From the NCBI GenBank assembly GCA_964528565.1, contig CAZGSP010000012.1:1-16474 (forward strand): a stretch of 16,474 bases of DNA, read 5' to 3'. The position numbers were made by a program, and so were the translations under genes. Shown one piece after another: positions 1 through 6,481 of this stretch. The stretch comes from UBA10133 sp964528565. GTDB lineage: Bacteria > Patescibacteriota > Microgenomatia > UBA1400 > MFAQ01. Under the pieces are notes generated by a model, which saw only the letters and a program-made list of their open reading frames with translations, was not told the origin of the DNA and did not search any database. Every line of letters begins with the position of its first letter. Position 1 is the stretch's first letter.

Positions 1-5
1 TTCTG

Positions 6-77
6 TTGCCGGACTAGGACTCGAACCTAGAATATTCGCCTCCAGAGGGCGACGTCCTACCATTAGACGATCCGGCA
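6..77 (-). tRNA. tRNA-Gln (anticodon CUG)
   Basis: On the minus strand a complete cloverleaf folds. The 7-bp acceptor stem pairs TGCCGGA (77-71) with TCCGGCA (13-7), and the discriminator A is at 6. A D-arm with TAATGGTAGGAC follows. The anticodon stem TCGCC/GGCGA closes the loop CTCTGGA, which gives anticodon CTG. The variable loop is 5 nt, and the T-arm is CTAGG-TTCGAGT-CCTAG. The next three bases read CAG, so the 3' CCA is not encoded and must be added by a nucleotidyltransferase. A possible -10 (TAAAAT, 93-88) lies just upstream. Confidence 0.95.
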
Positions 78-116
78 ATATGCCTGTATTTTAGCTCAAT
101 TTCCGGTTTAATTCTA

Positions 117-145
117 TTGACAGTCCAAGTAGACTAGTCTATTAT
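117..145 (+). promoter_or_regulatory. Promoter of the 153-533 gene
   Basis: A perfect -35 TTGACA (117-122), a 17-nt spacer and -10 TATTAT (140-145). Transcription should start near 152-153, which coincides with the ATG at 153. The earlier in-frame ATG at 144 lies inside the -10 box, so it cannot be on this transcript. Confidence 0.7.
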
Positions 146-152
146 GTGCCCC

Positions 153-533
153 ATGGCGACCATCAATAAATCTTTAGCTGAGGAGCTCGTAAGGGGAAAT
201 GGTAAATGTAAGAAAGGTACTGCGGGATATTGCCTGGTTAGATACCAGAACCGAACTAAGTATAATCTTCCGGGTGTTGATCTTTATGATCCAGAGGCCA
301 AAATTAACTGCTATGACTATGCCATTTTCGCGGACAAAAGAAAGTTTGAGATCTTTCAGGAGAGCGAGACTGTAGGTGGAATAGACATTCTCTGGGGGAG
401 TGAAAGGTTTAAGCAAGACGAAGCCAAGAGGGAGCTTGCGGAGGATAAAGCTGAACTGATGGAAGGTACTGCAGACTTTCTTAATCACCTTGAGGACTAT
501 CCCGAACGGAGACCGGGTCGACCAGAGATGTAG
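153..533 (+). CDS. Unrecognised 126-residue protein, predicted leaderless
   Basis: I do not recognise a family. The protein has no signal peptide or membrane segment and should be cytoplasmic. The N-terminal half has a basic, glycine-rich stretch with two cysteines (C19, C27) followed by aromatic and beta-prone sequence. The C-terminal third is highly charged and helical (EAKRELAEDKAELMEG) and ends in a proline/arginine-rich tail. The ATG at 153 is preferred over the one at 144 because a good promoter has its -10 box over 144 and would start transcription at 153. There is no Shine-Dalgarno sequence. The gene stands alone, divergent from tRNA-Gln and convergent with the 579-1022 gene. Confidence 0.6.
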   Translation: MATINKSLAEELVRGNGKCKKGTAGYCLVRYQNRTKYNLPGVDLYDPEAKINCYDYAIFADKRKFEIFQESETVGGIDILWGSERFKQDEAKRELAEDKAELMEGTADFLNHLEDYPERRPGRPEM

Positions 534-546
534 TTTGTTTTTGCCA

Positions 547-571
547 CAAAAAGGCCGGAATCACTCCGGCC
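547..571 (-). terminator. Rho-independent terminator of the 579-1022 gene
   Basis: The 7-bp stem GGCCGGA/TCCGGCC (553-559 and 565-571) has a 5-nt loop. Read on the minus strand it is followed by a run of T (552-548), and it lies 7 nt past the stop codon of the minus-strand gene. On the plus strand the following bases are A-rich, so it should not serve the 153-533 gene. Confidence 0.75.
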
Positions 572-578
572 AAAATAG

Positions 579-1022
579 TTACCAACCTGGAAAGATGGCC
601 TCCCATCCTTGTTTAGCGAGATCCATACGGATCATGGCAATTTGTCCGACTACATCGAGGCCGTAGACGTCCACCCACATCTCCATCATGTCATCGGGTA
701 GGAAATCCGGGGGGATAATCACGTTTCCGCAGGAGAAACCTTCGATCTTGCTCATCTGCAGGCACAAGATGGCGATCCACCGCAGTCTTTCGACCGCGTC
801 CCTTGGAAGCAGGATACATCCGCTTTTGTAGACGGATTCGAAGATGTTTCTTAATTGTTTATCCTGCCACCAATACTGGCAGGAATCGTCTTCCTCGATC
901 TTGGCCAAACGGGCCACAACCTCTTCCCGGAGACAGTCAATATCGCACGTTTCGTTAAAAACTTCACTGTTTTTCTTTCCCGGAAGCACTTCGGAAAACA
1001 GACTGTTAACGGCAGAATCCAC
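579..1022 (-). CDS. Unrecognised 147-residue protein with leader and strong ribosome binding site
   Basis: I do not recognise a family. The protein is acidic and mostly helical, with tryptophans (QYWW, AIFPGW at the C-terminus) and five cysteines (residues about 26, 30, 48, 69 and 88). A hydrophobic segment, RLRWIAILCLQM, lies mid-protein but is too short to be a convincing membrane span. No signal peptide is seen. Translation starts at GTG (1022-1020), supported by an excellent Shine-Dalgarno AAAGGAGG (1035-1028) five to six bases upstream. This differs from most genes in the window, which lack one. A -10 TAAAAT at 1070-1065 gives a leader of about 35 nt, and a dedicated terminator follows. 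The gene is therefore a single-gene transcription unit, probably well expressed. Confidence 0.65.
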   Translation of the reverse strand: MDSAVNSLFSEVLPGKKNSEVFNETCDIDCLREEVVARLAKIEEDDSCQYWWQDKQLRNIFESVYKSGCILLPRDAVERLRWIAILCLQMSKIEGFSCGNVIIPPDFLPDDMMEMWVDVYGLDVVGQIAMIRMDLAKQGWEAIFPGW

Positions 1023-1064
1023 AATAACCTCCTTTGGATCAATAGATAGTCAGAGTACCCGGAC

Positions 1065-1070
1065 ATTTTA
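1065..1070 (-). promoter_or_regulatory. Probable -10 box of the 579-1022 gene
   Basis: GGTAAAAT on the minus strand, with TAAAAT at 1070-1065. Transcription would start near 1058, giving a leader of about 35 nt that carries the Shine-Dalgarno AAAGGAGG. No good -35 is visible. Confidence 0.4.
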
Positions 1071-1084
1071 CCTCATTTATCCTT

Positions 1085-1888
1085 CTATTTCCTTGCGACC
1101 ACGATTCCCGTAGACCTGAAGCTTTCCAGCTGGGCTTCGGAAAACCCAAAGTCACCGGCCCACTTCTGTTTAAGATAGGGGATGGTGGAAGACCTCTGAA
1201 ACAGAACCTGCATTCCCAATAATTTTAAAATTCGATCGTATTCTTCAAAACAAACGGGGACATAATTTTCCTTCCCCTCTCTTTCCCAGTTATCGGCGTA
1301 CATATACTTCAGTAGAAAGTGATTGAGAGATTTTACGGTGTCGATGGTCCCAAACGTTTTTTCAAAGTCGGTGAGCAGGTGAGACATCCCTCTTCTGGCG
1401 ACTACCTTTTCTTTCATTTCCTTTACCCAAAGCCGGGACTCCCCGGCATAGTCATAAAGGATCATATCCCGGATGATCAAAACACCTCCCCGATTCAAAA
1501 TTTCATGGGCGTCGGAGAGGGCTTTCACGACCGACGAGATCCCTTCTCCGTAGCTATAAAACTCGTGCAATACCGAGCAAAACAAGACCACGTCAAACCT
1601 TTGAGGAAGGGCGAGCTTCTCTCTCAAGTAACAATTTTCAAAGCTGACATTTTTTCTATCGCCGATATTTCTCCTGGCAATATTAATAAACTCTTCATTT
1701 AAGTCGATCCCCACGAAGGTTATTTCCGGGTACAAGTCGGCCAGAGCCAGAGTGATGGTCCCATCCGCACAGCCGACGTCCAAAAGGGTTTGAGTCCCGG
1801 CAGGAATATACTTGGCGACCTTCAGCTTTTCCTGAAGAGGTTTGCTCATTCTTTCCAGATAGCGTTGAGGATTTACGATTTCATCCAT
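1085..1888 (-). CDS. Class I SAM-dependent methyltransferase, divergent from pnuC-nadR
   Basis: A 267-residue Rossmann-fold methyltransferase, substrate not known. Motif I is LLDVGCADGT (residues about 35-43), motif II FVGIDLN (59-65), and motif IV FDVVLFCSVLHEF follows. The C-terminal part (LNHFLLKYMYADNWERE and beyond) probably forms the substrate cap. The reading frame stays open far upstream over pnuC, so the start had to be chosen. ATG 1888 (MDEIVNPQ) is preferred because TATAAT (1900-1895) lies 6 nt before it with TTGTCA (1922-1917) as -35. ATG 1906 (MAYNDL) is the alternative and gives 273 residues. The gene is transcribed away from the NAD salvage operon from a shared, palindrome-rich control region, so a role linked to NAD or nicotinamide metabolism is possible but is inference. 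Confidence 0.85.
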   Translation of the reverse strand: MDEIVNPQRYLERMSKPLQEKLKVAKYIPAGTQTLLDVGCADGTITLALADLYPEITFVGIDLNEEFINIARRNIGDRKNVSFENCYLREKLALPQRFDVVLFCSVLHEFYSYGEGISSVVKALSDAHEILNRGGVLIIRDMILYDYAGESRLWVKEMKEKVVARRGMSHLLTDFEKTFGTIDTVKSLNHFLLKYMYADNWEREGKENYVPVCFEEYDRILKLLGMQVLFQRSSTIPYLKQKWAGDFGFSEAQLESFRSTGIVVARK

Positions 1889-1894
1889 AAGATC

Positions 1895-1922
1895 ATTATA
1901 TGCCATAAGATAGTGTTGACAA
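1895..1922 (-). promoter_or_regulatory. Promoter of the divergent methyltransferase
   Basis: On the minus strand, -35 TTGTCA (1922-1917), a 16-nt spacer and -10 TATAAT (1900-1895). The predicted start of transcription is at or next to the ATG at 1888. The -35 overlaps the pnuC -35 on the other strand. Confidence 0.6.
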
Positions 1923-1951
1923 TACACTAAATAGAGTGTATAACATACACT
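1911..1951. promoter_or_regulatory. Twin palindromic operator over the pnuC/methyltransferase promoters
   Basis: Two inverted repeats of the same design stand in tandem. The first is TAGTGT-N7-ACACTA (1911-1916 and 1924-1929); the second is AGTGT-N7-ACACT (1935-1939 and 1947-1951). Their centres (1920 and 1943) are 23 bp apart, about two helical turns, so two dimers would sit on one face of the DNA. The first covers both overlapping -35 boxes and the second covers the pnuC -10 and start of transcription. This fits a repressor of NAD salvage such as the NrtR, NiaR or NadQ families, but no regulator gene is in the window and I cannot assign the family. Confidence 0.65.
1916..1944 (+). promoter_or_regulatory. 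Promoter of pnuC-nadR
   Basis: Perfect -35 TTGACA (1916-1921), a 17-nt spacer and -10 TATAAC (1939-1944). Transcription should start near 1951-1952, the first base of the pnuC ATG, so the mRNA is predicted to be leaderless. Confidence 0.75.
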
Positions 1952-2629
1952 ATGACCATACAAAACTTCTTTGGGGTGGACACCATCTTCTTCACTATTC
2001 TCAACTACCCCATGAGCTATATCGAGTTCTTTGGTACCATTTTCACCGGCTGGTCGGTCTATTTGGCGGCCAAAAACAAGGTTGTCACCTGGCCGGTCGG
2101 ATTGGTGGGTATCATTCTTTACGGCTTTCTCTTTTATCAGATACACCTGTACTCCGACCTTCTCGAACAAGTCTATTATTTCATCACCACCTTCTGGGGT
2201 TGGTATCTCTGGACAAGACCAAGATTGGAAAAAGACAGGGATGTCGGAAGCATGGAGCTTAAGGTCGGCATTTCCGATAAGAATGAAAGACTGATCGCCG
2301 CTTTTGCCATTCAAGTCTTTACTTTCGGTCTCGGTCTGTTTATGTCCCGTATCCATTTATTCTTACCCGCCTATTTTCCCGAAGCCGCCTCCTTACCTTA
2401 TCTTGATAGTTTTACGACCGTCATGAGTTTTGTCGCCACTATCTTTCTCGCCAAGAGGAAGATCGAAAACTGGTACTTGTGGATCGTGGTCGACATCATC
2501 GGCATCTGGCTCTATTACCAAAAAGGAGTGGCCTTTCTCTCCCTCCTTTATCTGGCCTTCTTGATCAATGCTTTGTTCGGTCTTTCTAAGTGGCAAAAAA
2601 TACTTGGAAAATATGGAAAAGAAATATAA
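1952..2629 (+). CDS. pnuC: Nicotinamide riboside transporter PnuC
   Basis: An integral membrane protein of 225 residues, the usual size of PnuC, which facilitates uptake of nicotinamide riboside and depends on intracellular phosphorylation for trapping. About seven hydrophobic helices are visible, with the family's internal repeat. The aromatic, Asp- and Gln-rich features around SDLLEQVYYFITTFWGWYLW and SFVATIFLAKRKIENWYLWIVVD match the PnuC substrate-binding helices as I know them. The C-terminus is short and basic. The ATG is at the predicted start of transcription and has no Shine-Dalgarno. The gene overlaps nadR by 17 nt, which implies coupled expression. Together the two genes make NAD from imported nicotinamide riboside, as expected for an organism without de novo NAD synthesis. 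Confidence 0.93.
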   Translation: MTIQNFFGVDTIFFTILNYPMSYIEFFGTIFTGWSVYLAAKNKVVTWPVGLVGIILYGFLFYQIHLYSDLLEQVYYFITTFWGWYLWTRPRLEKDRDVGSMELKVGISDKNERLIAAFAIQVFTFGLGLFMSRIHLFLPAYFPEAASLPYLDSFTTVMSFVATIFLAKRKIENWYLWIVVDIIGIWLYYQKGVAFLSLLYLAFLINALFGLSKWQKILGKYGKEI

Positions 2630-3620
2630 CCGTGGGTTAGTTATCGGCAAGTTCTATCCCTTCCACAACGGACATAAGTTTCTTATCGAGACTGCCCTCA
2701 AACACACGAAGTCTTTGACGGTTATTATCTGCCAGACGGATCGCTACCGAATCCCGGTTGCCATAAGAGCCGGCTGGATCAGCGAAACTTTTCCGGGAAT
2801 AGATATCCGCATACTGCATCATGATGCCGCCCTCGACTCCGGCTCCACCAAACTTTCCAAGATCTGGGCCGAATTAACAGTGAAGTTTCTGGGGTTTGCC
2901 CCGGACGTGGTTTTTTCTTCGGAAAACTACGGTGAGGCTTACTCATCTTTTATGGGCAGTCACCATTTCCTGGTTGACCTAAAGCGGTCTCATATTCCTA
3001 TCAGCGCTACCCTGGTCAGGTCCGATGTTCACAAGTACTGGGATTATTTACCCCCGGCTACCCGGAAATACTTCCTGTCCAAAGTCGTTGTTTTGGGTGC
3101 CGAGTCCACCGGTACTACTACTCTCGCCAAAGATCTGGCGGGTTATTACCAAACCGTTTGGGTTCCGGAATATGGCCGTCTCTACTACGAAGGCAAAATG
3201 TTTTCGGCCGGCTCAAACGTTTGGACTACGGATGAGTTTATTCATATTGCCCGGTCCCAAAACAGTCTCGAAGACGCCTTGCAAAAAAAAGCCAACCGGA
3301 TACTTATCTGTGACACGGACGCTTTCGCCACCACTCTTTGGCACGAAAGGTATCTGAATAAGAAAAGTGAAAAATTAAATAAACTGGTTAAAAAAGAAAA
3401 GCCCCAGCTCTATATTCTCACCGATATTGACATCCCGTTTGTTCAGGACGGTACCCGGGACGGGGAACATCTTCGTACGTGGATGCACCATCGTTTCATG
3501 GAAGAATTAAAACGAAATAATCTCCAATATATTGTAGTTTCCGGTGACAGGGAAAAAAGACTGTCACTTGCGGTCAAGGAGATTGAAAGACTAACCTCTA
3601 CTTTTTCACCGCCAGTATAG
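2613..3620 (+). CDS. nadR: NadR-like bifunctional NMN adenylyltransferase / ribosylnicotinamide kinase
   Basis: 335 residues in two domains. Residues 1-150 are a nucleotidyltransferase with GKFYPFHNGH (HxGH at 18-21) and ISATLVR (130-136, the ISxTxxR-type motif), which joins NMN to ATP to make NAD. Residues 155-335 are the kinase that phosphorylates nicotinamide riboside: P-loop GAESTGTT (162-169), PEYGR, DTDAFATT and VQDGTRD. The P-loop has Thr168 where Lys is expected. There is no N-terminal DNA-binding domain like that of enterobacterial NadR, so it should not be a repressor. The ATG at 2613, inside the end of pnuC, places the first strand correctly; an upstream start at 2568 would add 15 residues unrelated to the fold. 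The 3' end overlaps the convergent methyltransferase by 23 nt. Confidence 0.92.
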   Translation: MEKKYNRGLVIGKFYPFHNGHKFLIETALKHTKSLTVIICQTDRYRIPVAIRAGWISETFPGIDIRILHHDAALDSGSTKLSKIWAELTVKFLGFAPDVVFSSENYGEAYSSFMGSHHFLVDLKRSHIPISATLVRSDVHKYWDYLPPATRKYFLSKVVVLGAESTGTTTLAKDLAGYYQTVWVPEYGRLYYEGKMFSAGSNVWTTDEFIHIARSQNSLEDALQKKANRILICDTDAFATTLWHERYLNKKSEKLNKLVKKEKPQLYILTDIDIPFVQDGTRDGEHLRTWMHHRFMEELKRNNLQYIVVSGDREKRLSLAVKEIERLTSTFSPPV

Positions 3621-4353
3621 CCATAAACATGGGGAACTCTTCCCGGGCGCGGTTTTCCTTTTTGGCCGCCTTCCCCTCGCTTTTCTTTTCCGATGTCCAC
3701 TCTTCGATTTTCTCGATCAAGAATCCATTGCCAAATAAATAATTCACATAATCTTCAAGCGGATGATGGAAGGACCAGGTTACGGGGGAGTTTTCTTCAC
3801 CCGGGTGGGTATTAATAGGTATCTCCAGAGGACTCATGTAACGGTTAATCCTCCGGTACTGCAATTTATTCAATTTATCTTCTTCCCAACTGCTCTGGCG
3901 GGGGATCCGGAAACAGGGATGATTCAAGACGATCAATAATTTTCCGTTTTTCTCCGTCACCTCACCGATATGCTGAATTGTTTTTTCCGGTTCTTTAATA
4001 TTTTGAAGTGCCAGGATGATCGCCGCCTTATTAAATGTCTCTTTCAAGCCGAAACTTTTGGTTGCGTCGGCTACCAAGTATTTATGTGCTTTGTTGTTAT
4101 CCAGGCTTTTGGCTTCGTCGATCAATTTTTTGGAGGCATCAATTCCGACATACTTCACCGTCTCGGGGAGTCTTCTGGACAGCACTCCCTGTCCGCAGGC
4201 GACGTCGATCAAACGGTCTCCGGGTTTTATCCCCAATAGTTTCAGTGATTGCGGAATAATTAACGTCTGGTGGTAAAAGTGACCCTTCTCACCCACGATT
4301 GACCCATACCATTTACTCACTTTTTCCCACGATGTATTTTTGCCTTCTGCCAT
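3598..4353 (-). CDS. Class I SAM-dependent methyltransferase with IPRQSSWE motif
   Basis: A 251-residue Rossmann-fold methyltransferase, substrate unknown. Motif I is LIDVACGQG (48-56), the acidic end of strand 2 is YVGIDAS (68-74), and VADAT follows. A conspicuous stretch, LNHPCFRIPRQSSWE (143-157), after strand 5 recurs in a family of small-molecule-type methyltransferases and probably shapes the active site; that is recollection, not a search. The C-terminus has a lysine/glutamate-rich segment before a final strand. Upstream on the minus strand, TGAGAAAAT (extended -10-like, box 4365-4360) ends 6 nt before the ATG, which suggests a leaderless message. The gene converges on nadR with a 23-nt overlap and is divergent from rarA. 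Confidence 0.85.
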   Translation of the reverse strand: MAEGKNTSWEKVSKWYGSIVGEKGHFYHQTLIIPQSLKLLGIKPGDRLIDVACGQGVLSRRLPETVKYVGIDASKKLIDEAKSLDNNKAHKYLVADATKSFGLKETFNKAAIILALQNIKEPEKTIQHIGEVTEKNGKLLIVLNHPCFRIPRQSSWEEDKLNKLQYRRINRYMSPLEIPINTHPGEENSPVTWSFHHPLEDYVNYLFGNGFLIEKIEEWTSEKKSEGKAAKKENRAREEFPMFMAILAVKK

Positions 4354-4409
4354 TTAGCTATTTTCTCATACTTCTGATAAACTAACTTTAACCCAAACAA
4401 AAACCGAAC

Positions 4410-5567
4410 ATGTCCAAATCTATCGAGCCACTGGCTTCCCGTATTCGCCCCGGCAACCTGGAAGAATTTATCGGCCAGGATCATCTGACCGGAGAGGGAA
4501 AACCTCTTCGCCTCGCTATCAAAAACAAACTGATTTTTTCTTTCATTCTTTGGGGTTCACCCGGTACAGGGAAAACCACCATCGCGAGGATCTACGCGGA
4601 TGCTATCGACGCCGATTTTCACGAACTATCCGCGGTGTCGGCCGGCAAAGACGATATCCGCCAGATAGCGGGGGAGAAGAACAAAGCCACCAAACCGATT
4701 GTCGTTTTCTTAGACGAAATTCACCGCTTCAACAAAGCCCAGCAGGACTATCTACTACCCTTCGTCGAGTCGGGCAAGATCACTCTTATCGGCGCCACTA
4801 CCGAAAATCCCAGTTTTGAAATTATCCCCCCTTTGCTTTCCCGGTGCCGGGTCTTTGTCTTGAAGGAACACTCTCCCGAGGACATTGCCAAGATAATCGA
4901 TCGTGCCACCAAAGCTCTAAAAACCAAAATGGACAACGATGTCCGGGAGTGGCTTTCGGAGTTCGCCAACGGTGATGCCCGTCAAGCCATCGGCCTTATC
5001 GAGTCCACCTTCAATCTTTACAAGGTCCTCACTATCGAAAACTTCAAAAACGCCATCCAAAATAAATTTTTAAGATTTGATAAAAAGGGGGAAGAGCATT
5101 ACAACGTTATTTCTGCTTTCATCAAATCGATGAGGGCGAGTAACCCGGATGCCGCCATCTATTATTTGGCCCGTATGGTGGATAGCGGGGAAGACCCTCT
5201 TTTTATTGCCCGGCGCATGGTCATCTTTGCCAGTGAGGATATCGGTATCGCTCAGCCCACGGCTCTGGTGGTGGCCAACGCTGTTTTCCAGGCCTGTCAG
5301 CAGATCGGCTATCCGGAATGTGCTATCAACTTGGCTCACGGAGTTGCCTATCTTGCCGGCTGTGCCAAAAACCGTTCGGCCTACGACGCCCTTCGTGCCG
5401 CCCAGGCGGATGTTGCCCAGTATGGGAATTTACCAATACCCATGAATCTCAGGAACGCTCCGACAAAACTAATGAAAAATCTCGGTTATGGTGCCGGTTA
5501 CGAAAAATATTCCCGGGAAGACCTGCTTCCGGATAGACTCAAAGGCAAAAAATACCTCAAAAAATAG
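4410..5567 (+). CDS. rarA: Replication-associated recombination protein A (RarA/MgsA)
   Basis: An AAA+ ATPase that acts at stalled replication forks, with SSB and the clamp-loader machinery. The 385 residues contain the N-terminal RarA box (ASRIRPGNLEEFIGQDHLTG), Walker A GSPGTGKT (49-56), Walker B VVFLDEIHRF (98-107), sensor 1 GATTENPSFE (128-137) and the arginine finger region PPLLSRCRVF. The C-terminal tetramerisation region carries the family's RMVIFASEDIG and NLAHGVAYLA blocks. E. coli RarA is about 447 residues; this one is trimmed at both ends but has all the core motifs. A possible extended -10 (TGATAAACT, box 4378-4383) gives a leader of about 20 nt without a Shine-Dalgarno. It heads an operon: the next gene starts 3 nt after its stop. 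Confidence 0.95.
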   Translation: MSKSIEPLASRIRPGNLEEFIGQDHLTGEGKPLRLAIKNKLIFSFILWGSPGTGKTTIARIYADAIDADFHELSAVSAGKDDIRQIAGEKNKATKPIVVFLDEIHRFNKAQQDYLLPFVESGKITLIGATTENPSFEIIPPLLSRCRVFVLKEHSPEDIAKIIDRATKALKTKMDNDVREWLSEFANGDARQAIGLIESTFNLYKVLTIENFKNAIQNKFLRFDKKGEEHYNVISAFIKSMRASNPDAAIYYLARMVDSGEDPLFIARRMVIFASEDIGIAQPTALVVANAVFQACQQIGYPECAINLAHGVAYLAGCAKNRSAYDALRAAQADVAQYGNLPIPMNLRNAPTKLMKNLGYGAGYEKYSREDLLPDRLKGKKYLKK

Positions 5568-5570
5568 TCC

Positions 5571-6224
5571 ATGAAACGTCTAAAGATATTATTTCTTGAC
5601 TGGAGCGGTACCATTTCCGGATCCAAATTTTGGGGACATCTTGAGGATCCAAAACACCCCAACCACGAAATATATTCCAAGACCCAAAAATTCCTCTTTG
5701 AAGAAAATCGACATTTATTGGATCCTTGGATGAGAGGGTTGGTAACCTCTGAGAATATATTGAATAAGATTGCTGAGGATACGGAAATATCCTTTGATGT
5801 TCTTCTCGAAGAATTCGTTAATAGTTGTAAAAAGATGAAATATTCTACCGATAGATTTATCAAGCTGATTGCTCAAATTCGTCATTTAGGGATAAGAGTG
5901 GTGATCGCAACCGACAACATGGACTCCTTCCCGAGATGGACAGTTCCCGCACTTGGATTGGAAAAAATATTCGATGATATTCTGGACTCCTATACGTTAA
6001 AAGTCTTAAAACGCGATTTTGATGCAGAAGGAACCAGCCTATTTTTTTCGGATTACTTACACTCGGTCGATATTAGTCCTCGGGATTGTCTATTGATAGA
6101 TGACAGTGAGGATAAAGGAAACAAAATACAAAACTATGGTATTGAATATCATCGAATAGAACCGATCGTCGGCCTTGAGCCGGAATTAATCTCCATCATT
6201 AATAAGCAAGCTAAACAACCATGA
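5571..6224 (+). CDS. HAD-superfamily protein with atypical DWSGT motif I
   Basis: A 217-residue cytoplasmic HAD-fold protein. Motif I is LFLDWSGT (nucleophile D10), with an alpha-helical cap between about 20 and 95. Motif II is VVIATDN (T114), motif III probably the Lys in LKVLKRD, and motif IV LLIDDSED (D177, D178). The residue two after the nucleophile, normally the acid/base Asp of phosphatases, is Ser12. Phosphonoacetaldehyde hydrolase has Ala there and haloacid dehalogenases have Tyr, so the chemistry may not be ordinary phosphate-ester hydrolysis. Substrate is unknown. It sits 3 nt after rarA and overlaps the next gene by ATGA. By eye it is more A/T-rich than rarA, which may indicate a different origin. 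Confidence 0.8.
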   Translation: MKRLKILFLDWSGTISGSKFWGHLEDPKHPNHEIYSKTQKFLFEENRHLLDPWMRGLVTSENILNKIAEDTEISFDVLLEEFVNSCKKMKYSTDRFIKLIAQIRHLGIRVVIATDNMDSFPRWTVPALGLEKIFDDILDSYTLKVLKRDFDAEGTSLFFSDYLHSVDISPRDCLLIDDSEDKGNKIQNYGIEYHRIEPIVGLEPELISIINKQAKQP

Positions 6225-6481
6225 TCATCACCAAGAAAACCTGGCCCGAGTTATTTGAGAAACTCCTTTCCGGGGAGAAAACCTTCGACTGCCGCATCGC
6301 CGATTTTGAAGTTCATCCGGGAGATGTAATTGTTTTCAAAGAATACGATCCCGAAAAGAAATCATATACGGGCAGAACTCTTCGGAAGACGATCACTTTT
6401 GTGGGCAAGACAAAAGAATGGAAATTTTTTAAACCGGAAGAAGTTGAAAAATTTGGTTACGTGATTATGTCTCTTAAATAA
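6221..6481 (+). CDS. DUF3850 / ASCH-like small protein
   Basis: An 86-residue protein whose pattern WPELFEKLLSGEKTFDCRIADFEVHPGD, then VFKEYDPEKKSYTGR, matches the DUF3850 group of ASCH/PUA-like beta-barrels. These are predicted to bind RNA or nucleotides; no catalytic activity can be assigned. Nearly the whole protein is the single domain. Its ATG overlaps the HAD stop codon (ATGA, 6221-6224), so translation is coupled in the rarA-HAD-DUF3850 operon. Its stop at 6481 directly abuts the stop of the convergent deacetylase gene at 6482, with no terminator visible between them. Confidence 0.8.
   Translation: MIITKKTWPELFEKLLSGEKTFDCRIADFEVHPGDVIVFKEYDPEKKSYTGRTLRKTITFVGKTKEWKFFKPEEVEKFGYVIMSLK

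Noticed and set aside
1907..2356. N-terminal extension of the first methyltransferase by 150 codons
   Set aside because: The extension is antisense to pnuC and crosses the shared promoter region; it shows no domain, and the methyltransferase fold is complete without it.
2568..2612. Upstream start for nadR
   Set aside because: It would add 15 residues that only read the end of pnuC in another frame; the nucleotidyltransferase fold begins normally from the ATG at 2613.
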